DNA from: Protula sp. h YS-2021
Taxonomy: Eukaryota; Annelida; Polychaeta; Sabellida; Serpulidae
DNA length: 64,000 nucleotides
Reading direction: 5' to 3'
Assembly (NCBI GenBank): GCA_949752745.1
Contig: OX457031.1
Coordinates: 24,752,081 to 24,816,080, forward strand
The notes under the pieces were generated by a model that searched no databases, was not told the origin of the DNA, and saw only the letters and a list, made by a program, of their open reading frames with translations. The position numbers and the translations under genes were made by a program. Below are positions 55,787-64,000 of the stretch, piece by piece (position 1 is the first letter of the stretch; the number at the start of each line of letters is the position of its first letter).

Positions 55787-56555
55787 ATGGAACTCTATTT
55801 TCATTTGGATTGCGAGAAGAATATCCAATCCGTTGAGAAGTGTGAATTTGAACCACGGCGCCTGCGAGAAATATCATACAGGAAACATTTTGCACAGATG
55901 CTGCCTGACCCCAAGAACATCGAAGTCGTTCACATACCGATCACTTTTGACCGTAGCATTACAATGGGAAAGCGAATTGAAAACATTGAAGATGGTAAAT
56001 TCAACCACGCATACATCAGGACCTATATGCTGGGAGAACAAATACCAAGCACTACCGAGGAAGAGGAATACCCGGAATGGGCTGACTACTTTCTAAGACA
56101 TGATTTTGCGACCTGCCCCGGATGTGATGTCTTTATGCTCTATGACAAGACCATAGCTCTGGAGTGTGGACATGCAGCGTGCCTCCATTGCTCCCTGATG
56201 GCGGCTTTCCTGGAAGCCATTGCAGGAAACTACACGATGCAGTGCCTCACCTGTGGTATCAAGTCGGACATCTTCGTGTTTGGATCCCAACAGGTATTTT
56301 AGTGTTTTAATAGCATATTTCGAATGTATATATGAAAGCATATGAATATATGATTTTTTAACGTTTAACTTTTAGTGTTTTTAGTGTTTTTTTTTAACTT
56401 TAGTGTTTTAATAGCATATTTCGAATGTATATATGAAAGCATATGAATATATGAATATATGAATATGAAATAGTTGTAAATAAAATGATTTGTTTGACTC
56501 TCAACAGATGGGCCAATGCGGCCGGGAAACTTGCGATATTATCAAATACAAGTGA
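55787..56555 (+). CDS. RING-finger protein, right repeat copy (spliced)
   Basis: Exons 55787-56293 and 56508-56555 (184 aa), donor CAG/GTATTT, acceptor GACTCTCAACAG/ATG. An AATAAA (56479-56484) lies inside the intron 23 bp before the acceptor, so alternative polyadenylation could give a shorter protein ending VF. The C3HC4 RING is intact: CPGC, CGHAACLHC, CLTC. Relative to the left copy it has H105, G112, T122, F141, I145, G157, S160 and V164, while residues 1-104 are identical. Upstream in-frame codons through the GC-rich array are not considered coding because of the TATA box position. It points outward, towards the Psmd3 side. Confidence 0.8.
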
Positions 56556-56833
56556 AACACAACTAAAACCATGCGGAGTGTGGGAACAAATGGTGACTGA
56601 AAATCATTGGAACTTCTTTTAGTGTTTTAGTGTTCTTTAACGTTTAACTTTTAACTTTAGTGTTTTAGTGTTTTAAAAGCAGATTTCAAATGTATATATG
56701 AATATGATTTTTTAACGTTTAACTTTTAACTTTTAGTGTTTTTAGTGTTTTTTAACGTTTAACTTTTAACTTTAGTGTTTTAATGTTTTTAATAGCATAT
56801 TTCCAATGTATATATGAATATGAAATAGTTGTA

Positions 56834-56839
56834 AATAAA
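56834..56839 (+). terminator. Poly(A) signal after RING exon 2 (right)
   Basis: AATAAA in GTTGTAAATAAAATG, ~280 bp after the exon 2 stop; the mirrored signal on the left is at 37095-37100. Confidence 0.5.
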
Positions 56840-56887
56840 ATGATTTTTAAACTTTAAAGAGCTCTTTTCTCTTCTCTCGCTGCCACG

Positions 56888-56931
56888 CTGTAGTTTAACT
56901 ACAGTAACTAAAGTCCGTCCGCGTATAAAAG
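56888..56931 (+). promoter_or_regulatory. Outward PolB-type promoter module in right repeat
   Basis: The dyad CTGTAGTTTAACTACAG (56888-56904) and TATAAAAG (56924-56931) are near-identical to the PolB promoter. The following ATG (56958) opens only 11 codons (56958-56993). It faces the tip of the element and the Psmd3 promoter region beyond. Confidence 0.7.
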
Positions 56932-57374
56932 GGGAGGGGAGAACATCAGAACAGTTGATGGCAGCAGCAACGAATGTCTGGGATATGCTTTAAAAAAAAA
57001 AACCGTCTCCCCGCCTTTCTTTCAAGGCGTGGCAGCGGCGGCCGCAAAAAAAAAAACTCTCCCCAACCCCGTCTCGTTTCACCCCCCCCCCTCCCTCCCT
57101 CTCAGTCACCCTCTCAGCATCCCCATACAACGTTTCACCGGAAACATCTTTCTTTCACTCGCAATCCTTCCAACTGCATCAAATGACGTTTTCTTTCGTC
57201 ATCCACTTTCGCTCCCAAAAAGTGCAGTGGCTCATCCATTTTTCCGTGCTATGCAAAAATGCAGTAGCTCTCTCATCCACTTTTTGGTATCCAAGCAAAA
57301 AATGCAGTAGCTCTCTCATCCACTTCTTGGTATCCAAGCAAAAAATGCAGTAGCTCTCTCATTATATAACTACT

Positions 57375-57380
57375 CATGTG
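57375..57380. repeat. Target-site duplication, right copy (CATGTG)
   Basis: Directly follows the right element end ...AACTACT and equals 36555-36560. Confidence 0.95.
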
Positions 57381-58057
57381 CATGTAACTTTTTATTTTTC
57401 GTCTTTGATTTCGTTTTCTTTGTTAAAACGCCATGTAAAAAGAGTATATTTTTTGCAAGTAAATGCGTAGCATTTAACGACAGCACAGATTACACATTTG
57501 CTCAATGAGCTTTGTGCGAGCTCTCACTGCGTAAATAGATAACCAGACGTATGCCTGATCAGTCGATAAAACTTAAAATCAACAACAACCAAACACTACT
57601 CGGCTTATAATACGTATTCAAGCTGTGTTGTTTGCAATATATTATTCAAGAAATAACCCATTGAAGGAAGTATTTTTGCGTTTTAATTTTGGTCAAGTGT
57701 TTAACATTTCGCTATCGGAATGAGCTTCTAGTTTTATTTGATAAAGTTTCAGGCGTTGTCATAAAACATATGACCTCCGATCTAGGAAATATTTTCAAAT
57801 TTAAAAATATATTTCAGTTACTTATAAAAGACAAGGTCTTCAGTCATCAGTTAATAATATCAATAATTTGAAAACCTAAATTGATGTAATAAAATTATTT
57901 TTGATGTTCATGGTAATGTAAACTGCTTTATTTTTGGTGCGGGATTAAAGAGACTGAAGTGCAGAGCTGAAATATCGTCGCCATTACCGTGACTTCGAAG
58001 TTTTCGCCGGCGATCGTTACTTTTTTTACGAATTGTGTTACTGCAGGACCGGGAGGG
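57381..58057. other. Gap between Polinton and Psmd3
   Basis: AT-rich host sequence that must hold the Psmd3 promoter and 5' leader. TACTGCAG just before the start region (about 58041-58046) could be a splice acceptor for an upstream leader exon. No clear TATA box was identified. Confidence 0.4.
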
Positions 58058-61000
58058 ATGAAAAAAGAACTTGAAGTGGCTAGGCCGAAAGTGCCTACGC
58101 TGAAAAATCCCAAAAAGAAAAAGGACGATCCACAAGATGTGGAAATGACGGACAAAGAAAAGAGCGATAACAACAAAGATGTAGAAAAGACCGACGCAGA
58201 TTTGTTGACACTCGAAGGTTTTAGCTTTATATTTGTCTCTTTCTCGAGGTCTTTATGCACGCGAAACTTCGAAATAATAACATTTGTCCCTCTTGTCGGA
58301 ACAGCTGTTAAGTACAGGTTGATAAAAGTATCTCCAAGTTAGCTCCAAATTTACCTTCAACAAGTATTTGTACAGTTGTAGCTCCGAGCCAGCTTTTCCT
58401 CAGATAACTTGTATGTCTCCATGCCAGCGTTGATGTCCAACAACCAGCCTCCTCGGCAGTTCGCTCTTGTATATAACAAAGCCAAATTTAAAATATCAAC
58501 CCGCTGTGTTTATCAATGAGATCAACAGAGAGATCTCCCCCGAGGCCAGGCGTCTTACAGCAACGCTGTACCAGGGCTAAGACTTCTGTGTTTACCAGTC
58601 CCTTCCTACAAACAGCATAATTTTTAATGGGCTGCGCATTTTTATTTCCCCGTATAAGTACAGGAAAGTTCGCTCCCGCTCTCACCTATCAAATGTTCAC
58701 GTTTCGTGGTTTTCAGTGTCGTGACCAAAGTCAAGTGACCGAAAATCAAAATAAGGGGTTATCAGGTATGATTTTAGCGGGGGCCATGGCTCCCAGATCC
58801 TGAAAATGCCCCCCCCCCCGGGCTTTCAGTGTCGTGACCAAAGTCAAGTGACCGAAAATCAAAATAAGGGGTTATCAGGTATGATTTTGGCGGGGGCCAT
58901 GGCTCCCAGATTCTGAAAATGGTCCCTCCCCTTTTTTTTTTTTTTTTTTTTTTTTTTACTGACGGCCGCTGTGCCCCCTCCCCGAAGTTTCTAATAATAT
59001 CCCCAGATTTTTGCGTGGTGCCATTTCTTCACAACTTTTTAATAATGTTCTTATTCATAGTTTGAACTTTATCTAGACTCATGAAGCAGTAGAGACGCAA
59101 TCAGTCTCCAATGATATTTAAAGAGAACGGTTCAAAAATATGTCTACTTATTTATTATAAAACATTGTTAATCTAGTTAAACAATCAACTGTGTGTATCC
59201 TTTGTGAAGAACATATGTTGCAAAATTGACCTTATTCGTCTTTTTGATAAGTTCATTTTATGGCCCCCAAGGCTTTAAAAATGACCCCTTGTTTTTTTGG
59301 CCGGGGGCCATCGACTCAAATGGAAATTAGTGGGATGAGGGATTTTTTAGGCCCCAACCCTTCGGATTGGGGCCTATAGGTTTGGGGTGTCCGTCCGTCT
59401 GTCCGTCATCGCTTTATACCCCTATGAATTTGGGGGGGGGGCGTTGGGGCCTGCTCGTGTTTCACAAATACTTACTTGTTGTCTTTTCGCATTGCCACCT
59501 CCTAGGTGCGACCATTTTGCGTCCGATTGAGAGGCCGATGATTGGTATTGGCTCCGGTGCAGTCAATCAAATCAGTTACAAAATTTACGTTCACTTTTTC
59601 ACTTAATAAATTATGCTCTCTGTATCTAACCAAGTATCAATTATTGCGGGAGATTTGTGGTTATTTCTGTAATGTTTTCTTTAAACGAAGTATCACGCAG
59701 AAGTGGTATATCATTTTCGTTATACTGGCAGGGCTTTCAGTAAATGCCATTAAACAGTTGTGAGTCGTTAAATCTCAGAGGTGCCTCCAAAAAAAAAAAA
59801 AAAAAAAAAGCGAGCAGGATTTGAAGTGGCAGGAGAAACATGTAATTCAGCAGGAGATGAAAATTGGCAAAACGAAAGTATATTTCAATGTGAAAACGGT
59901 GTTGCATCGGTTATGCCGCGTTTACTTACGAACTAGAAACCACGCAGTTCACTATGACGAGATGGAACAAATCCAAACCTTAAATACTTTGTCAAAACCT
60001 AAAATATTTCCGTACTTTCTTCATTAACATATAGTATTTTGTATTAAAATTAGTTATAGAAGTATCTATTTCTTTGAAACAGTAAGTAAGAATTAAGTTT
60101 AAAAAGCGTCTCATTTCGATATCGCTGGGCACCTCATATTGCTGTCATATAGGTCATAAACAGATTCGAGTTAAAACATTTAATACTTATTTCTGATATC
60201 AAAATATAATTAAAGATTTCAACAAATCAAAGTAGACCTCAATAATTTATATTTTGCTATCAGTAATTGAATTTTAGATGGCAAAACGTTATTTTTGAGG
60301 TAAAAAAAAAAACAAGTTAACAAATTTAAAAAATCGTAAGGGAGAATCACATTTACTTAAAATATAACGAATCGTCAATTAAATTTTGGAGATGAAAACT
60401 TATTGAGATCAATAATGACAACACCATTTTTGATTTGTTTCTTTTTTTTTTGTACAGTAAAAAAATAAAGAAAGATTCTGTATACAATGACCAGTCATTA
60501 CTTATTTACAGATGTGTGTTTCTGAAGTTTTGTTTAAAAAATAGACTGATATTTTGGTATCAAAAATCCATATTTGAGATAAAAAAATCACTTGCAGATT
60601 TCAAAATGCAAATTAAAATAGTCTCATTCTGAAATAATGATATCTGAAATAAATTCTTGATATCAATGAAAGGAAAATGGATTACTGAGCTGAAAATTGA
60701 TATTTTGCTCTCAAATATTTCATTTTTGCTATCAAGAATTGAATTTTGATCTCAAAAAATCAATTTTAGATATCATTAAATCATTTTTGATATCAATGAA
60801 TATTTCTTGATATCATTAAATCATTTTTGATATCAATAAATATTTCTTGATATCTCTAAATATTTCTTGATTTCATAAATTATTTTTTAAGATCAAGAAT
60901 ACATTTAGAAATATCAAAAATGCAATTACACATAGCAAAATTAATTCTTGATATCAAAATATAGATTTTTTGAGATCAAAAATTAATTCTTGATATCAAA

Positions 61001-63690
61001 GAATCAATTTTGAGATCAAAAATTAATTCTTGAGATCAGTTATTCCCTAATAAATGTGAAAATAGCATTTCATTAGCACACGGTTTAGGAATCGACTATA
61101 TTTTTGACGACTAAGAGTGCTTACAACCGTTAGCATTTACTAAGACAGCAGTTAAATACATACTTGGATTTTTTTTGTTGGTGGACAGATATCAAGGAAC
61201 AAATGAGTAATATCGAGAAAGCCGTTTCAACGAAAGAACCGCGATTTATGAGTAGAGCCATACGGGCAATGGTCACAATCAGGCGGAAGCTGAATCCAAA
61301 TGTCATTCGCAAAGCCGTACAGCAGTATTTCGCTCACACTGCGATGCCCAATGGCCCGGCTGGACTGCTCGATTTCTTGGAAGAGGTGAGCTATTGGGTT
61401 TTCTCGATGGTCAACAATGCCGTGATGCATTCTGCCGGTATATTAGCAGGAATCTTGAGAACAGTTCTGTTGTTTCATTTTGCTCCACTCCACACACTTT
61501 AGCATACAACTGCTACTGGTGCCCTATCCTTCTGTCTACTTTCCATCGTTTTCCACCCTCCGTGAAAGGAAACTGTTCACTGCCAAAACGTGTGTTTAAT
61601 TTCAATCAAAGTAAATTCTATAATTTTTGGCACGAAATTCATCGTTGAACCACACAAATAATCTTACAATGAAACTGGGGGAGGTGGGGATGGGGGAGTT
61701 GAAAGCAATTAAACTCGGTAAATCTAACAAATACAAACTACGTACACTATTCATTAATCGAACTAATTGACACGAATTTATTCAGTTACGAAAATATAAT
61801 GATTTCCTCTGAACTTTTCTAATTTTAATATATATATTTTTTTCTGTTGGATAGTTTATGGTGTCTGTGCTAGGTTAAACTGTTGTATTTTTTCTGTCAA
61901 ATAATCTAATTCGTGTGAAGCCCATGGAAACCGAAGTAACAGCCGCTAGACCTAAATCTGCAAAGCCGCTACTGCCAGAAGGCGAGATCTATCTGCACCT
62001 ACTCCTGCTGCTCTACCTCATAGACCAGAAGAAATACAAGGAGGTTCGTAGTGCAACAGTTATGGGCGGTGGAGGTGGGGCATGGTTTTGCGTTGAAAAA
62101 AGGGTACTTTTGTTTATTGAACTGAGTAGTCTGGACGCAAGTAACTGTGAAATTTGCTAACTTTTAAAGGAATAACTAGCTTGTTGGAAGTGTACAGAAT
62201 GTATAGAAGTGGCCGACTTTTGACGCCATCTGAAAGTAATACGTCATTATGTTCTAGGCGTTGACGTGTTCGGACACGCTAATGGAGAAAGTAGTGGTGC
62301 AGAATCGCCGAACACTGGACATGCTGGCAGCAAAGTGCTACTTCTACTATGCCCGTGCTTATGAACTAACTAAACAAGTGGATCGGATTAGAATGTAAGC
62401 CAGACGTCCAAATCTCGTATTTTTAGCATCAGGATACATGTTATCAAGGAGACAGTTGTATAATGGTTACATTTCTAAATAAAATATCTTTCAGTGCACA
62501 AGTTACAATTTTGTCTAGATGCAAAAACAAAAGTATTGACTCCTTGGTAGTTTTTTTTTTTTTTCTTGACTGCCCAACAATGTTTGAAAAACACTTAAAT
62601 ATGTGTTTTCTTTTTTTTTTCAGATTTTTGCATAGTCGTCTAAGGACGTGTACACTGCGATCAGATTACGAGGGCCAAGCCAGTCTCTTGAATCTGTTAT
62701 TAAGAAATTACTTGTTATATAACCTGTACGACCAGGCAGACAAGCTTGTCTCGAAATCCACGTTTCCAGAAAGTGCTTCAAATAATGAATGGGCTAGGTT
62801 TTTGTATTATTTAGGTGGGTGCCTTGTTTAAAGTACAAACATATATATATATATGTATGTTACACTGAATCAGTTCTGTGCATGTCTTTCTTCCTTTCTA
62901 GCTTTTCTTTTACTGTTTCTGTATTCTTCCTTCTTCTTTTTTTTCCCACTTGTTCCTTGAACAAGTGGGTCCCAATATTGCCATTATAGTTGCTGAACGG
63001 GACGTTAAACAACAAATTAACAAACGAACTGAATCTGTCAAATCAGTGACTTAAATGAGTCTTTACAAAGCTATTCAATGGCATTTTCAGCGAATCTGTC
63101 AAAGTAGGAGAGCTTATGGGAAATTAAACATTTTGAGTTACAGCTTTCAGAAAATAATGTGTATAATAACACAACAATAACGGTTCTTCCAACTAGATGT
63201 TTCCGTTGTAAATCATCATACAGTGTCATAGGAAAAAAAAAAAACAAGCGAAGTCGTTAAACTTGCAAAAGGTAGATCAGACAAACAAAATCATGATATA
63301 ACAATGGCAGATCAAATTGGAATGGATTTTATAAACTGCAAACGTCATTATAACTACATTCTATACAGATGTGACAGATTCGCTGAAAATTTCAGTGACT
63401 TTATAAGATCAATTATTTAGCATCCATTACAACAAATCATTAAAGTTTTAGGGAAAAAAAGCAGCATTAGAAAAGAACTTAAAAAATAATAGACAAGAAA
63501 TTGTCAAAATAAGCTCTAATTAGTTGAAGACGTCAAGTTTTAAATTAGGAAATGACTAACTTTGGAAGGTTAAATTTGCTGTTTAGGAAGAATCAAGGCG
63601 ATGCAATTAGAATATTCAGAGGCGCACAGAAACTTGCTGCAAGCTATCCGAAAAGCACCCCAGCACACGGCTGTTGGTTTCAAGCAAACG
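58058..63690 (+). CDS. Psmd3: 26S proteasome regulatory subunit Rpn3/PSMD3, exons 1-6 (partial)
   Basis: Lid subunit of the 19S regulatory particle. Exons: 58058-58217, 61189-61385, 61921-62043, 62258-62394, 62624-62814, 63587-63690, all GT-AG and in frame; the gene continues past the window. Matches include an acidic/lysine-rich start ([12 protein letters not shown]), [101 protein letters not shown] and [14 protein letters not shown]. The C-terminal PCI domain lies beyond the edge. Intron 1 is almost 3 kb and full of repeats. The exon 1 donor (GAAG/GTTTTA) is weak but yields the expected D-I-K junction. I chose ATG 58058 because upstream only GTG keeps the frame open. Confidence 0.95.
58711..58925 (+). 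repeat. Tandem duplication, ~113 bp unit, in Psmd3 intron 1
   Basis: TTTCAGTGTCGTGACCAAAG begins at 58711 and again at 58824; the copies agree through GGGGGCCATGGCTCCCAGAT. The unit belongs to the dispersed repeat also seen near 15.8 kb. Confidence 0.85.
59345..59465 (-). repeat. Inverted copy of the GGCCCCAA-hairpin repeat
   Basis: Reverse complement of the repeat at 12150-12276, including the hairpin AGGCCCCAA/TTGGGGCCT and the GTCCGTCCGTCTGTCCGTC tract. It lies between the two blocks of an older repeat and probably inserted into it. Confidence 0.8.
60180..61045. repeat. AT-rich repeat of palindromic TTGATATCAA units in intron 1
   Basis: Many irregularly spaced copies of (T)TTGATATCA(A) and variants such as TTGAGATCAA alternate with AAATATTTC or AATTAATTC. 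Units are ~20-30 bp and diverged. No coding capacity. Densest between 60720 and 61040. Confidence 0.7.
62815..63586. other. Psmd3 intron 5
   Basis: AT-rich with an (AT)n tract near 62840 and pyrimidine runs; nothing else was recognised. Confidence 0.6.
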
Positions 63691-64000
63691 GTAATATATA
63701 ATATTATATATTTAAAAATGTGGTCAGTTTTACTATTCAGACTATTCAGACGGAATGTGATCGAAACCTTTGAAAAGTCTTCATTTTTTTACCACACTTT
63801 GTCCAAAACCTTTATTTTTTTTGAAAGTCAAAAACTCTCTTTAAGTTTTTGTACATTTCAAAGCATATAAGAGACATAATCTTATTCCTTTACCCCAGAT
63901 ATTGTTACATGTTATCGTATATTGTAGAATAAATTTAATCAACTTAAACTGTAATTTTTGTTCGTATTTTCTTCTTTGTCAATAAGGGCGGGAAATGTAG
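63691..64000. other. Psmd3 intron 6 (start)
   Basis: Follows the donor ACG/GTAATA; no further exon recognised before the window ends. Confidence 0.6.

Larger units (their letters stand above)
36561..57374. mobile_element. Complete Polinton/Maverick (adintovirus-like) element, 20,814 bp
   Basis: Bounded by inverted termini beginning AGTAGTTATATAATGAGAG and by the 6 bp duplication CATGTG. It encodes the full Polinton hallmark set: protein-primed PolB, DDE integrase with chromodomain, A32/FtsK-type packaging ATPase, adenovirus-type cysteine protease, hexon-like and penton-like capsid proteins, plus pVI-like and core-like proteins. No hallmark gene shows a frameshift or premature stop. Left arm genes point right, late and right-arm genes point left, and they converge at about 44.9 kb. 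Accessory genes (NADAR, RING, PC4-like and death-fold-like) occupy the right arm and the repeats. It sits 684 bp upstream of the Psmd3 start codon. Intact frames and a perfect duplication argue for a young, possibly competent copy; whether it is mobile or virion-forming is not shown. Confidence 0.96.
55229..57374. repeat. Right terminal inverted repeat, ~2.15 kb
   Basis: Inverted copy of 36561-38762 and carries the same elements in mirror order: G-rich tracts, three ~47 bp GC-rich units (55501-55650), RING TATA box, RING gene, AT-rich repeats, outward TATA box (56924-56931), a small CGCCTT/AAGGCG hairpin near 57015, a GCGGCCGC palindrome, G/C-rich tract and the terminal ~44 bp direct repeats. 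It lacks a ~40 bp GAGAGTGACAGCTC-containing segment that is present on the left. Confidence 0.93.

Overview
The window looks like nuclear DNA of an invertebrate animal, most likely a mollusc. Three things support this: ordinary spliced animal genes with GT-AG introns, a very AT-rich intergenic background, and several repeat families with tandem ~170-310 bp cores ending in GACAGACGGAC-type microsatellites and small hairpins, a style common in mollusc genomes. The species cannot be named from the sequence alone.

Layout. 1-25.9 kb is gene-poor: a 1.1 kb inverted-repeat transposon with an 8 bp target duplication (3.6-4.7 kb), three tandem-core interspersed repeats (8.3-9.5, 10.7-11.2 and 13.2-14.6 kb), a decayed LINE (20.5-23.7 kb) nested inside an older repeat, and a second decayed reverse transcriptase (24.0-25.7 kb) that itself carries a tRNA-derived SINE. 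25.9-30.4 kb holds a complete ten-exon Abl-interactor gene (Abi, 481 aa). 30.4-36.55 kb is intergenic. 58.06 kb to the right edge holds the first six coding exons of the 26S proteasome subunit gene Psmd3 (Rpn3), which runs off the window.

Between Abi and Psmd3 sits the main object: a complete, apparently intact Polinton/Maverick (adintovirus-like) element, 36561-57374, 20,814 bp. It has ~2.2 kb terminal inverted repeats and a perfect 6 bp target-site duplication (CATGTG). Its left arm (+ strand) encodes a Cys-rich protein, a protein-primed family-B DNA polymerase and a run of PC4-like proteins. The central late block (- strand) is an almost gapless run: integrase, packaging ATPase, two small virion-type proteins, an acylation-motif protein, penton-like capsid protein, pVI-like protein, hexon-like major capsid protein and adenain-like protease. 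The right arm (- strand) is an accessory cassette: a NADAR-domain protein, three related small proteins (one spliced), a PC4-like plus zinc protein, and an acidic protein whose C-terminal half resembles CARD death folds. Each inverted repeat carries its own copy of a spliced RING-finger gene.

How it may work together: integrase, polymerase, ATPase, protease and capsid genes form the usual self-synthesising virus-like set. The right arm and the inverted repeats look like a host-interaction layer (ADP-ribose chemistry, ubiquitin, death folds, transcription); that role is inferred, not shown. Regulation looks modular. TATAAAAG boxes overlap or abut the stop codon of the preceding gene, and the PolB promoter region is a third copy of a ~400 bp piece of the inverted repeat. 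The two RING copies differ at eight codons in the zinc-finger half, all amino-acid changing, while the N-terminal half has only silent differences.
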